The position numbers and the translations under genes were made by a program. The notes below the pieces were generated by a model. The model ran no database searches, was not told the DNA's origin, and saw only the letters and a program-made list of their open reading frames with translations. Below are positions 1 to 8,209 of a DNA stretch of 64,000 nucleotides, in pieces. The stretch's first letter is position 1; each line of letters opens with the position of its first letter. This DNA is from Labedella phragmitis (GTDB taxonomy: Bacteria > Actinomycetota > Actinomycetes > Actinomycetales > Microbacteriaceae): contig NZ_RZNB01000001.1 in NCBI RefSeq assembly GCF_004078635.1, positions 186,001 to 250,000 on the forward strand. The letters are read 5' to 3'.

Positions 1-2
1 CC

Positions 3-341
3 TTCGCGTACCAGGTCGTGCGCGAACTCGACACGGTGCGCAGCAGACGCGGAATGACGCACGCCGCCCTCCTCGAGCACTTGAGCATCTCGCGCAACTA
101 CTACTACAAGCGGCTCCGCGGCGAACTGCCCCTCAACCTCAACGACGTCGCCGAGATCGCCACGGCGCTCGGCACCACCCCGTCCGCCGTGCTCACGCGG
201 GCGGAACGCGCCGTGAAGGCCTCGGGTCGCGGGCTCTCGGATGTCAGGGGTACGGCCGATACTGATGCCGACGGGCTCCCACTCGCCGCTCTCGACCGTC
301 CGGGGTTCGAGTCGCAGCAGGAGTCCGAACAGCACGACTGA
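3..341 (+). CDS. XRE-type helix-turn-helix regulator, 5'-truncated by window edge
   Basis: This is a small DNA-binding protein. The reading frame stays open to the left edge of the window, so the gene probably begins outside; the first internal start is a GTG at position 18. Counted from that GTG, residues 8-60 form a lambda-repressor-like helix-turn-helix, with the recognition region around 'SISRNYYYKRLRGE' and a following 'LNDVAEIATALGT' helix that is typical of XRE-family regulators. The C-terminal 40 residues are acidic and low-complexity. The gene lies 38 bp upstream of, and on the same strand as, an ImmA/IrrE-like metallopeptidase. This matches the regulator-plus-peptidase arrangement of ImmR/ImmA and DdrO/IrrE pairs, where the peptidase cleaves the repressor. 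That relationship is inferred from context and has not been shown for this gene. Confidence 0.75.
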   Translation, partial: FAYQVVRELDTVRSRRGMTHAALLEHLSISRNYYYKRLRGELPLNLNDVAEIATALGTTPSAVLTRAERAVKASGRGLSDVRGTADTDADGLPLAALDRPGFESQQESEQHD

Positions 342-379
342 CCCGGGCCCAGCGCGTCCGGCAACCGGACGGAGGACGC

Positions 380-811
380 ATGCGGCAGAGGAACGACGGC
401 CACGAGCGCTCGATCCACGAGCTCATCGCCGATCTCGGGGTCAGCATCGAGTACAGCCCCGACCTCCCCCCTGGCCGCCTCGGCGCCTACCTCGACGACG
501 AGCGCCGCATCATCATCCGCACAGGCCTCACCACGCCCCTCGAGCGTGAGACCCTCCACCACGAGTACGTGCACGCGCTCTACCGCGATCGCGCGTCGAC
601 GCCCCGAGCGGAACGCCGTGCGGAACGGGAGAGCGCCGTCATGCTCGTCGACGAGCATCGTTACGCCGAGGCGGAACGCAACGGGCTCTCCGCGCTCGGC
701 ATCGCACGACACCTCGACGTGCCTCTCGCCGTCGTGCAGGTATACCAGCGCGAGATCCTGGCCGGGCGCATCCCCGACCCGCGACTCCGGCGCCTCGAGT
801 GGTCGACGTGA
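380..811 (+). CDS. ImmA/IrrE-family metallo-endopeptidase
   Basis: This 143-aa protein is a predicted zinc-dependent peptidase of the ImmA/IrrE (DUF955) family. The diagnostic HExxH motif is visible as H61-E62-Y63-V64-H65, followed by a helix rich in Glu and Arg ('ERESAVMLVDEHRYAEAE') that would carry the third metal ligand. Family members such as Bacillus ImmA and Deinococcus IrrE cleave a partner XRE repressor after DNA damage or other signals. Here the XRE gene is directly upstream, and the two are probably co-transcribed and act together. No integrase or phage structural gene is visible, so it may be a chromosomal stress switch or a relic of a mobile element continuing to the left. The ATG start agrees with the family N-terminus, although upstream sequence offers only a weak GGAGG-like ribosome-binding site. 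Confidence 0.85.
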   Translation: MRQRNDGHERSIHELIADLGVSIEYSPDLPPGRLGAYLDDERRIIIRTGLTTPLERETLHHEYVHALYRDRASTPRAERRAERESAVMLVDEHRYAEAERNGLSALGIARHLDVPLAVVQVYQREILAGRIPDPRLRRLEWST

Positions 812-867
812 AGCCGCCCGTCTCGTCGCGGCGAACCATCGCGGAGGGGCGAAGCCGAGCCCGTGGC

Positions 868-1797
868 TCAGACCACGTGGCGCACGGCCGCCTGCAATCG
901 CGTCCGCACGTCGAAGAGCTCGTTTCCGCCGATCGGTTCCACTCCGGACGGACCGGAGCGCAAGAGGTGGGGCAGCCTCGATCGCGTCACCACGAAGGCG
1001 GCGGGCTTGCGCATCCGGTCGAGTTCCGCCGCTCCGTCCTCGAAGGCCTCGTCCGGAACCACGACCACGACACCGGTCACCTTCACGCGAGCGGATCGAC
1101 CGAGCTCGCGCGACGCGCGCACGAGCGACCGCACGGGCTGCTCGACCGCAGAGCCACCGACGGGCACGACCTCACCGCGAGCCACGCGGACGGGCACGCC
1201 GAAGTCCTCGGAGCAGATCGCGTACAGGCCGGTCGGCCCGAGCACGACGTGGTCGATCTTCCGCTCGCCCGGGACGGCGACGTCGTGCCACACCGTGAAC
1301 GCCATGCCGAGAGCGGAGACCTGGCGGGCCGTGGCCTCCTCGGCGAGGGCTTCGGCGAGCGCTCGTCGGATCTCGACGGGAGCTCGTCGCACGAGGGCGG
1401 GATCGTAGGGGTCCTCGGGCTCGGCACCGCGTCCCGCCCATTCGCGGATGAGTCGGAGGTACGCCTCCCGAGCGGCTCCGCCCGGGTGCCCGTACGACCG
1501 TGCGCGGGGGCGCGAGTTGTCGGCGCGAGTGCGATGCGTCGGCGCCGACCAGCCTGCGCCCTCGGCCGTCGACTCCGTGTCGTTGCTCTCGCCCCGGTCG
1601 TACGCGGCTCGCGAGCGGGCTTCGCCCACTCGCTCCCACGCGCGCTGGACGGCCGTGAACTCGACGGCGTCGCCGCCCGTGTCCGGGTGTGTCTCGCGAA
1701 GGCGGCGGCGGTACGCCTTCCGCAACTCGTCGGCCGAGGCGGAGGGGCTCACTCCGAGCACCTCGTAGGGAGACGCGGACGCCGGCGAATCGGTCAT
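868..1797 (-). CDS. J-domain protein with C-terminal NERD-like domain
   Basis: This 309-aa protein combines two modules. Residues 9-70 are a DnaJ J-domain: 'YEVLGVSPSAS', then the invariant HPD tripeptide at 37-39 and an 'AYDRG' end, so it should be able to stimulate an Hsp70 partner. From about residue 150 there is a NERD-like (nuclease-related) segment with the family signature 'KIDHVVLGPTGLYAI', followed by beta-rich sequence. No Gly/Phe region or zinc-finger domain of a true DnaJ is present. The gene is on the same strand as, and immediately downstream of, a second NERD-like protein (1891-2898). Function is not established. A role in nucleic-acid handling or stress is only suggested by the NERD family, and the putative catalytic residues of NERD nucleases cannot be confirmed by eye here. 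Confidence 0.75.
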   Translation of the reverse strand: MTDSPASASPYEVLGVSPSASADELRKAYRRRLRETHPDTGGDAVEFTAVQRAWERVGEARSRAAYDRGESNDTESTAEGAGWSAPTHRTRADNSRPRARSYGHPGGAAREAYLRLIREWAGRGAEPEDPYDPALVRRAPVEIRRALAEALAEEATARQVSALGMAFTVWHDVAVPGERKIDHVVLGPTGLYAICSEDFGVPVRVARGEVVPVGGSAVEQPVRSLVRASRELGRSARVKVTGVVVVVPDEAFEDGAAELDRMRKPAAFVVTRSRLPHLLRSGPSGVEPIGGNELFDVRTRLQAAVRHVV

Positions 1798-1890
1798 CCG
1801 CTGCTTCCCTTCACTCGGCGCACCGTGGCGCGGTCACCTACAGACGATAGCCGAGAGCGGCTGACAGCGGTCCGAGTCCGCCCGACGCGA

Positions 1891-2898
1891 TCAGCCGAGC
1901 TGGAGCGCGAGCCACGACGGCAGCTGAGCGAAGGCGATCCAGACGCCGGTCGCCACCGCGAGGCCGGCCACGATTCGCCACAGCGACCGGATCCGTCGAG
2001 CCGCGGTGACCGCGCGCTCGAGTCGCTGAAATCGGCCTTCCGTCTCCGACTCGACGCAGTGATGGGCCTCGTCTACCGACGAGCCCGACTCCTCGAACGC
2101 TCCGGCGACACGCGCCGCGACACGCTGCACCGTCGCGGGATCGAGCACCATCGGCTGAGTCTGCAGCCACGACCGGACGATGGTGTGGTCCCGCACCTCG
2201 ACGGCGCGGGCGCGGGCACCGACACGCACGGAGCGAGCTCCGGCGATCACGAGCACGGGCCGGGGGGTGAGGCTCGGCGGCAACGTGCGGCCGGCGAGCT
2301 GGGCGGTCCGCCGGGCCGCCGCCATGGCGGCCCTCGCGAACGGGATCCTGTCGCCGCGCGCGAGAAGGTAGTCGTCCGCGACGAAGACCCGATCGCCGTC
2401 GACGTAGCGGGTCGTGATCGCGAAGAGACCGCCGGGACCGACGACGACGTGGTCGACGTCACCGCTCGCACCGGGCGCCGGCAGCGAGTGCAGCACGATC
2501 CAGGACCCGGGCAGCCGCTCGAGTTCGGCGCCGACGATCCGTTCGCCCACGGCCGCGTCGAAGGCCTCCTTCTCCGCGGCCTTCACGGGGACGGCGCCGA
2601 AGACACGCCGGAGGAGCGTCGGACGCGCCGCCGCTCGTGCCATCGCCGTCGCGCGTTCCGTCCACATCTGGCCGGCACGGCGACGACCCACCCGGTGGAG
2701 GGATTCGAGGTCGGCGCGAAACGGCAGGGCCAGGTTCGCGGCGACCTTTGGTGCGACGCCCGCCACAGACGCGACGACCGGGACCGATTCGGCGGGCACG
2801 GACGAGGCGCCGGAAACCGCGGGCTCGACGGAGACGGTCGGCTCCGCGAGCGACACCGGCGCCGCGACGCCGTGCCGCGCGAGGCTCATCTCCGCCAT
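1891..2898 (-). CDS. NERD-like domain protein with C-terminal membrane segment
   Basis: This 335-aa protein has a NERD-like core at about residues 110-240. The core carries the signature 'DVDHVVVGPGGLFAITT' and ends in a hydrophobic segment, 'IVAGLAVATGVWIAFAQL', that predicts a C-terminal membrane anchor. The ATG at 2898 was chosen because GGAGG lies 5 bases upstream; the frame stays open further upstream, but that part is non-coding in character. The neighbouring downstream gene (868-1797) carries the same signature in the same position, so the two are probably paralogues, one with a J-domain and one with a membrane anchor, and likely one operon (93-bp gap). NERD domains are related to restriction-type nucleases, but activity here is unproven. 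Confidence 0.7.
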   Translation of the reverse strand: MAEMSLARHGVAAPVSLAEPTVSVEPAVSGASSVPAESVPVVASVAGVAPKVAANLALPFRADLESLHRVGRRRAGQMWTERATAMARAAARPTLLRRVFGAVPVKAAEKEAFDAAVGERIVGAELERLPGSWIVLHSLPAPGASGDVDHVVVGPGGLFAITTRYVDGDRVFVADDYLLARGDRIPFARAAMAAARRTAQLAGRTLPPSLTPRPVLVIAGARSVRVGARARAVEVRDHTIVRSWLQTQPMVLDPATVQRVAARVAGAFEESGSSVDEAHHCVESETEGRFQRLERAVTAARRIRSLWRIVAGLAVATGVWIAFAQLPSWLALQLG

Positions 2899-3107
2899 GC
2901 GTCCTCCGGATCCTCCACTGTGAAGCTTCCCCGAGCCTACGGACGGGCCGCGCGACCCGGCAGTCCCGGCCTGCCCCCAGTACGGGAGGATCACCGTCCC
3001 CCGTTCTGGTGATCGCTCCGCAGGGTCGTGTCCGCTCTTGACAGGGCACCATCGGCACGGGAGGTTGGGGGGGAACCCGCCGCCGCGCACCGACCGGGAG
3101 AACCGCC

Positions 3108-3506
3108 ATGTCACCGAACATCTTCGTCAACATGGCCGTCGGCGACGTCGCCCGCTCGCGCTCCTTCTTCGAGGCCATCGGATGGCGCGTTAACGAGCAG
3201 TTCACGGACGAGCAGTCGGTCTGCCTCGTCATCAGCGATACTGTGTACGCCATGCTCCATGCGCGCGAGCGCTTCGCGGGTTACTCGCACAAGACGCTGG
3301 CGGACGCGAGCACCACGATCGAGACGATCCTCGCCGTCACGGTGCCCTCGCGCGAGGAGGTCGATCTCGTGGTCGAGCGCGCCCTCTCCGCCGGAGCGTC
3401 CTCCGCTCGCCTCGCCGAGGACCACGGCTTCATGTACGCACGCGGTTTCCACGACCTCGACGGTCACTTGTGGGAAGTGCTCTGGATGGCCCCCGACCCC
3501 GACTGA
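3108..3506 (+). CDS. VOC-family (glyoxalase/bleomycin-resistance-like) protein
   Basis: This 132-aa protein is a single vicinal-oxygen-chelate domain unit. The N-terminus 'IFVNMAVGDVARSRSFFEAIGW' and the end 'MYARGFHDLDGHLWEVLWM' are the hallmark beta-alpha-beta-beta-beta repeats of glyoxalase-like proteins, with a possible metal ligand in the final E (of 'WEV'). Members of this subgroup are often annotated as extradiol-dioxygenase- or lactoylglutathione-lyase-like without a known substrate. GGGAG lies about 6 bases before the ATG. It is transcribed divergently from the NERD gene to its left and is followed after 175 bp by the Stealth-family gene. No function can be assigned beyond family. 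Confidence 0.85.
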   Translation: MSPNIFVNMAVGDVARSRSFFEAIGWRVNEQFTDEQSVCLVISDTVYAMLHARERFAGYSHKTLADASTTIETILAVTVPSREEVDLVVERALSAGASSARLAEDHGFMYARGFHDLDGHLWEVLWMAPDPD

Positions 3507-3681
3507 CTACGTCGAAACCGCCCTGTGGGCGCATACTGACAATGGATGTTCGTTCCACGTCCCCCGGCGGCGCACTCGCCCGGACGACGGAGGCGCCGCA
3601 CCGCAGCCCCTCGGCCGGTGCCACACGGCCGCGAGAGGACGTCCGGATACCAGCGCGACACCCCGACAGAAGGCGACACGT

Positions 3682-5379
3682 ATGACGAGAGACACGACGG
3701 ACGAGAACGGCACCGCGGCGACGAGCTTCCATGCGAGCCAGGGCGACGATGCCCCTGGACTGCAGATCGCCGAGGCCCCCGAACTCGTCCTCGTGTCCAC
3801 CGGCAGTCGGCGTCCCCGCTTCGAGCGGGACGGCATCGTCCGGCGCAAGGGCGAGTACGCCCTCGTCGCCGGGCACCTCACCCCTCACGAGTCGATGGTC
3901 GAGGACCTCATCGCTGTGCGCGAGGTCCTGGACCGCGCCGACATCGATTTCCTCCTCGTCCGCGGCGACAACGACCGCCCGGTCATCGCGGTCGACGCGA
4001 AGCGCCGGAAGGCCCTCGAGAAAGCGCTCGCCGAGGCGTTCGCAGAGGAGCCCTTCTACTCGGCCCCCTTCGTGCCCGCCGGCGACCCCGACGACGCTCT
4101 CGAGGCCGCCGGTCGCCCCGTGCTCGTCGCGGACGGCTCGCTCACTCCCGAATCGAAGCACGCGATCTTCCGTCTGTACCGCCCGCGCATCGAGCCCATC
4201 GGCCGCTTGCGCTACGGGCCGGAGACGGCCTTCCAACTGGAGCTGTGGCGGTTCGGCGACGACGTCATCACGGCGCCGACGGAGAACGCGCTCATGCGCC
4301 GCACCCTGCCGCGCGCGGAGGCCGTCGAGGAGGAGGTCGTCGTCTACGGACGCTCGTGGCCGACTCTCGAGAGCATGTTCGCCGACCTCGCGAGCGACGT
4401 CACGTTCGACATCGACCTCGTGTTCTCGTGGGTCGACGGCTCGTCCGTCGAGTTCCAGCGCCAGCGCGCGAAGCGGATGAAGAGTTACGTCGTCGGCGAC
4501 GGCGACGACTCCGAGGCGCGGTTCCGCCAGATCGACGAGCTCAAGTACGCCCTCCGGAGCGTCTACATGTTCGCGCCGTGGATCCGGAACATCTACATCG
4601 CGACAGATTCGCCGAAGCCCGAGTGGCTCGACGATCACCCTCGCGTGACGATCATGCCGAGCGAGGCGTTCTTCGAGGACGCCGATGCCCTGCCGACGCA
4701 CAACTCGCATGCCGTCGAGAGCCAGCTCCACAAGATCCCCGGTCTGGCCGAGCACTTCCTCTACTCGAACGACGACATGTTCTTCGGTCGTCCCGTGCAG
4801 CCGAACCTCTTCTTCTCGCCGGGCGGCATCACGAAGTTCGTCGAGGCGAAGACCCGTATCGGTCTCGGCGACTCGAATCCCGCCCGCAGCGGCTTCGAGA
4901 ACGCGGCACGAGTCAACCGCCGACTGCTGCGCGAGCGCTTCGGCAAGGTGACGACGCGCCACCTCGAGCACTGCGCCGCGCCCTTGCGTCGCAGCGTGAT
5001 GCAGGAGCTCGAGGCGGAGTTCCCCGACGACTTCCGCCGCACGTCGCACAGCCAGTTCCGCTCGGCCACCGACATCTCGGTCACCAACTCGCTCTACCAC
5101 TACTACGGTCTTCTGCGGGGTCACGCGGTCGTACAGACGAACGCGAAGGTGCTGTACGTCGAGACGACGCTCAAGAGTGCGCTGCGCCAGATGAAGAAGC
5201 TGCTCAAGCGTCGCAACCAGGACATGTTCTGCCTCAACGACGGCAGCAAGCCGGAGATCTCCGTCGAGAAGCGCACGAAGGCCGTCACCGAGTTCCTCGA
5301 GCGCTACTTCCCGGTCGTCGCGCCGTGGGAGAAGGAGTACGCGGCCACGGTCAGCGACTCGACGACGACCTCCGCCTAG
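3682..5379 (+). CDS. Stealth-family sugar-1-phosphate transferase
   Basis: This 565-aa protein belongs to the Stealth family of hexose/N-acetylhexosamine-1-phosphate transferases, which in bacteria build phosphodiester-linked capsule or wall polysaccharides. The conserved regions appear in order: CR1 'DIDLVFSWVDGS' at about residue 243, CR2 from about residue 280 ('RFRQIDELKYALRSV' with 'IYIATD'), CR3 at about 435-485 ('NSLYHYYG') and CR4 near the C-terminus ('VAPWEKE'). The first 230 residues are an additional N-terminal region without a recognised fold. The ATG at 3682 has AGAAGG about 9 bases upstream, and the open frame that extends leftward across the VOC gene is spurious. No other capsule gene lies nearby, so it appears to act as a stand-alone gene. 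It ends at a 16-bp hairpin shared with the convergent DUF4386 gene. Confidence 0.9.
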   Translation: MTRDTTDENGTAATSFHASQGDDAPGLQIAEAPELVLVSTGSRRPRFERDGIVRRKGEYALVAGHLTPHESMVEDLIAVREVLDRADIDFLLVRGDNDRPVIAVDAKRRKALEKALAEAFAEEPFYSAPFVPAGDPDDALEAAGRPVLVADGSLTPESKHAIFRLYRPRIEPIGRLRYGPETAFQLELWRFGDDVITAPTENALMRRTLPRAEAVEEEVVVYGRSWPTLESMFADLASDVTFDIDLVFSWVDGSSVEFQRQRAKRMKSYVVGDGDDSEARFRQIDELKYALRSVYMFAPWIRNIYIATDSPKPEWLDDHPRVTIMPSEAFFEDADALPTHNSHAVESQLHKIPGLAEHFLYSNDDMFFGRPVQPNLFFSPGGITKFVEAKTRIGLGDSNPARSGFENAARVNRRLLRERFGKVTTRHLEHCAAPLRRSVMQELEAEFPDDFRRTSHSQFRSATDISVTNSLYHYYGLLRGHAVVQTNAKVLYVETTLKSALRQMKKLLKRRNQDMFCLNDGSKPEISVEKRTKAVTEFLERYFPVVAPWEKEYAATVSDSTTTSA

Positions 5380-5421
5380 ACGCGGAACACTTCACGGGAC
5401 CGCTCGCGCAGCCCCTGGGTT

Positions 5422-5467
5422 GTCACGAATCAGCGGTCGGACGGCCCGAACACCGCTGATTCGTGAC
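5422..5467. terminator. Bidirectional hairpin between convergent genes
   Basis: The arm GTCACGAATCAGCGGT (5422-5437) and its exact complement ACCGCTGATTCGTGAC (5452-5467) form a perfect 16-bp stem with a 14-base loop. It sits between the ends of the convergent Stealth and DUF4386 genes. There is no clear U-tract on either side, so it could be a bidirectional terminator or a transcript-end stabiliser. Confidence 0.65.
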
Positions 5468-5504
5468 GACCGAAGGGGCGATCGGACTCAGGAGGACTCC
5501 GCCG

Positions 5505-6236
5505 TCACGGCCGGCGGACCGTCCCCCGCCGGGCGTTCTCCCCAGCGCGGATCGGCCGCTCCGCGCTCCGGAAGCCCCTGACCAACAGGTAGAGACCGAG
5601 TGACGCTTCCCACACGATCTCGGGGAGCGTGAGCACTCCGGATATCACCGAGGTCTGACCGTAGGCACCGAAGAGCACCGCGATGCCCGAGAGGGACATG
5701 AGCGGACCGCCCACGAGGGCGATCGTGGCGAGAGGGCGCGGCACCAGTCGGGATCGGTACATCAGGAAGCCGAGGAGCAGGCCGTTCCCGATCCCCACGA
5801 CGAAGCCGGGGCCGAGCAGGAACGTCCACTCGTGGAGCACGACGAGCGCGCGAGCGATCTCACCGTACTCGGCGCTGCCGCCGGCGCCGCCGTCGCGCCG
5901 GAGGCCCACGACGGTGAGGACGCTGAGCATCCCGACGACGATGAACACGCACTCGATGACTCGAGCGACGACGAAACCGATCGCGGCGGCCTCGTGGTAG
6001 CGACGGAGCACGGGGTAGAGCACGATCGCCGTCCCCAGGTTGGAGATCACGAGGACGATCTCGCACACGACGCCGAGGAGCACACGGACGTCGTCGCCCG
6101 CGCCGGCCACGTAGCCGGGGTCGGACAGGACGGGTCCGTAGAGGATCACTCCGGTGATCGCGGAGATGAACGTGACGAGGAAGAGCGCCCCCGTGATGCG
6201 GGCGGAACGGTCGTCGGGTCGGGCCGGGGTTTGCAT
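5505..6236 (-). CDS. DUF4386-family membrane protein
   Basis: This 243-aa protein is an integral membrane protein of the DUF4386 family. About six hydrophobic helices can be seen: 'ITGALFLVTFISAITGVILYG', 'LLGVVCEIVLVISNLGTAIV', 'CVFIVVGMLSVLTVVG', a helix around 'FLLGPGFVVGIGNGLLLGF', one around 'LATIALVGGPLMSLSGIAVL', and a last near 'ASLGLYLLV'. The function of the family is not known. The ATG at 6236 is preceded by AGGAG at 5-base spacing; the longer frame runs through the operator region and into the tetR gene, and is not used. The gene is divergent from a TetR regulator, and two copies of a 15-bp palindrome lie between them, so it is almost certainly that regulator's target. Confidence 0.85.
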   Translation of the reverse strand: MQTPARPDDRSARITGALFLVTFISAITGVILYGPVLSDPGYVAGAGDDVRVLLGVVCEIVLVISNLGTAIVLYPVLRRYHEAAAIGFVVARVIECVFIVVGMLSVLTVVGLRRDGGAGGSAEYGEIARALVVLHEWTFLLGPGFVVGIGNGLLLGFLMYRSRLVPRPLATIALVGGPLMSLSGIAVLFGAYGQTSVISGVLTLPEIVWEASLGLYLLVRGFRSAERPIRAGENARRGTVRRP

Positions 6237-6254
6237 GACACTCCTGTCTTCGAG

Positions 6255-6269
6255 GTGTACGTCGTACAC
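6255..6269. promoter_or_regulatory. TetR-type operator, copy 1
   Basis: GTGTACGTCGTACAC is a perfect 7-bp inverted repeat around a single central base. It lies 19 bp upstream of the DUF4386 start and would overlap that gene's promoter. A second near-identical copy lies at 6288-6302. Confidence 0.75.
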
Positions 6270-6287
6270 TGCTGATGGCGACGTTAG

Positions 6288-6302
6288 GTGTATGGCGTAC
6301 AC
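6288..6302. promoter_or_regulatory. TetR-type operator, copy 2
   Basis: GTGTATGGCGTACAC matches copy 1 at 13 of 15 positions and keeps the GTGTA/TACAC arms. The centres of the two copies are 33 bp apart, about three helical turns. It lies just upstream of the tetR ribosome-binding site, which suggests autorepression, and it contains an in-frame ATG at 6292 that is therefore unlikely to be the tetR start. Confidence 0.75.
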
Positions 6303-6330
6303 TTTGTCAAGGAGCGGCCGAGGAGGACCG

Positions 6331-7032
6331 ATGGTCGAGGACGAGCGAGGCGTCGACGAACCGCGGCGCGCGCGCCTCAATCGTGACGCCGTGTTGCGAG
6401 CCGGGGTCGCTCTGGCCGACGACGTCGGTATCGACGGGTTCACGATGCGCACCCTCGCGACCGAACTCGGTGTCGTCCCGATGGCGCTCTACAAGCACGT
6501 CGCGAACAAGCAGGAACTCCTCGACGGCATGGTGGATCTCGTGTGGAGCGAGGTGATCGAACCCCGTGCGGAGCGCGGCTGGAGGCGCGCGATGCGGGAA
6601 CGCTCCGTCTCTCTGCGTGATGCGCTCGAGCGGCACCGTTGGGCCGTCGGGCTCATGGAGGCCCACGGGCGTCCCGGGCCGGAGAACCTCCGCCAGCACA
6701 ACGCGATGATGGGCTGTCTGAGGAAGAGCGGCTTCTCCTTCCGCACGACCGTGCACGTCACCTCGACGCTCGACGCGTACGTCTACGGTTTCGCCCTGCA
6801 GCAGAAGACGTTGTCGTTCGAGACGCCGGAGGAATCTGCAGAAGCCGCCGCAGCCACGCAACGCGACATCCCGCCGGAAGCGGCGATGCTCTACCCGCAC
6901 CTGCTCGAGGTCGTCTCGGAGCTCGCGCGCTCCGGTTACGACTACGACGAGGAGTTCGTCGTGGGTCTCGATCTCATCCTCGACGGCGTCGACGTCCTCC
7001 GCTCGGACTGGCGGCAGGAGCCGGCCGACTGA
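6331..7032 (+). CDS. TetR/AcrR-family regulator with TetR_C-type ligand domain
   Basis: This 233-aa protein has a TetR-type helix-turn-helix at residues 16-60 ('LNRDAVLRAGVALADD' leading to 'FTMRTLATELGVVPMALYKHV'). The following domain resembles the tetracycline-repressor C-terminal class ('ELLDGMVDLVWSEV', then an all-helical ligand pocket). The ATG at 6331 is preceded by AGGAGG at 5-base spacing; an earlier in-frame ATG falls inside an operator. It is divergent from the DUF4386 membrane protein and probably represses both that gene and itself through the twin GTGTAC-type palindromes. The inducing ligand cannot be predicted. Confidence 0.9.
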   Translation: MVEDERGVDEPRRARLNRDAVLRAGVALADDVGIDGFTMRTLATELGVVPMALYKHVANKQELLDGMVDLVWSEVIEPRAERGWRRAMRERSVSLRDALERHRWAVGLMEAHGRPGPENLRQHNAMMGCLRKSGFSFRTTVHVTSTLDAYVYGFALQQKTLSFETPEESAEAAAATQRDIPPEAAMLYPHLLEVVSELARSGYDYDEEFVVGLDLILDGVDVLRSDWRQEPAD

Positions 7033-7187
7033 TCAGGCCTCAGGCCAGCGTCGAGCGGCGTTCGACCCCTCAGCGCGCGACAGCGTCGTACCGTCGCCCT
7101 CCGGCACGGGTGCCTGCACGAGGAAGACGAGCAGCACGATCCCCCGAGGACCGGGATGAGACCAGCCGCCGGCGAGCGGCCCCGCTG

Positions 7188-8147
7188 TCAGCCGAGGGAG
7201 AGCGCGATGCCGTCGAGGATGTCGTGCTCGCTCGTGACGACCGTCGAGATGCCGCCGTCGAGTCGGGCGCCCTCGGTGCGCACGCGGCGGAGCACCTCGG
7301 CCCACACCATCGCACCGGCGGGGATGACGTCCACACGCCCCGGATGGATGTAGGCGCGCGACGTGCGCTCGTCCCGCGGCATGATCGAGAGCTCGTCGCA
7401 CGCCGTGAGCACCGCCTCGAGCGGGAGCTCGGCACCGTCGATCACCGTCGAGTCGTAGCGGTCGAGGCCGAGGGCGTGCGCCGTGACCGTCGTGATCGTG
7501 CCGGCGACGCCGACGACCGTGGCCGCTTGCGCGACGTCCATCGTGCGGAGCGCCTCGTCGAGCGCGGACCGCACGTCGGTGCGGACGGCCTCGATCTCGT
7601 CGAACGTCGGCGGATCCGTGCGCACGTGCCGCTCCGTCATCCGGACCGAGCCGATGTCCATGGAGAAGGCGGCGACCGGCTCGTCCGCTCCGAGGACGAG
7701 TTCCGTCGATCCGCCCCCGAGGTCGACGACGAGCGTGAGTCCGTCGCGCGTCGGTGCCGTGCTCGCGGCGCCGCGGAACGACAGGGCCGCTTCCTCGTCG
7801 CCGGAGATCACCTCGGGCGCGACTCCCACGATCTCCGTGATGCGGCGGATGAACTCCTCCCGATTCGTCGCGTCGCGGGTGGCGGACGTCGCGGCGAAGC
7901 GGACCCGTTCCACGCCGTGCTCCCGGCACAGCGCGGCGAACCGCTCCGCCGAGGCGAAGGTGCGCTCGAGTGCGTCGTCCGCGAAGCGTCCGGTCTCGTC
8001 GACGCCCTGACCGAGCCGCACGACATCGAGTTCACGCACGACGTCGACGAGGCGGCCGCCCGCGACGTCGGCGATGAGGAGGCGCAGGGAGTTGGTGCCG
8101 CAATCGTAGGCGGCGACGCGGACGGGAGCGGGGGGAGCAGCGGTCAT
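7188..8147 (-). CDS. Ppx/GppA-family exopolyphosphatase
   Basis: This 319-aa protein belongs to the Ppx/GppA phosphatase family (exopolyphosphatase / guanosine pentaphosphate phosphohydrolase) of the ASKHA fold. Visible phosphate-binding motifs are 'AAYDCGTNSLRLLIADV' at the N-terminus, 'RFAATSATRDATN', the second phosphate loop 'VVDLGGGSTELVLG' at about residue 138, and 'GVAGTITTVTAHALG' near 214. The length of about 320 residues matches the short actinobacterial form, which lacks the C-terminal HD-like domain of E. coli Ppx. It likely releases phosphate from polyphosphate in the cytoplasm. In many actinobacteria it sits after eno/ftsB, but here it stands alone, converging with tetR. Confidence 0.92.
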   Translation of the reverse strand: MTAAPPAPVRVAAYDCGTNSLRLLIADVAGGRLVDVVRELDVVRLGQGVDETGRFADDALERTFASAERFAALCREHGVERVRFAATSATRDATNREEFIRRITEIVGVAPEVISGDEEAALSFRGAASTAPTRDGLTLVVDLGGGSTELVLGADEPVAAFSMDIGSVRMTERHVRTDPPTFDEIEAVRTDVRSALDEALRTMDVAQAATVVGVAGTITTVTAHALGLDRYDSTVIDGAELPLEAVLTACDELSIMPRDERTSRAYIHPGRVDVIPAGAMVWAEVLRRVRTEGARLDGGISTVVTSEHDILDGIALSLG

Positions 8148-8209
8148 GCTCCGACGCTACCCACCGCGCCGCCTAGACACCATCCGCCCCGACACGTCCG
8201 CCCCGGGCC

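Noticed and set aside
3430-5124. A 564-codon minus-strand frame
   Set aside because: It lies opposite the Stealth gene, which has recognised conserved regions.
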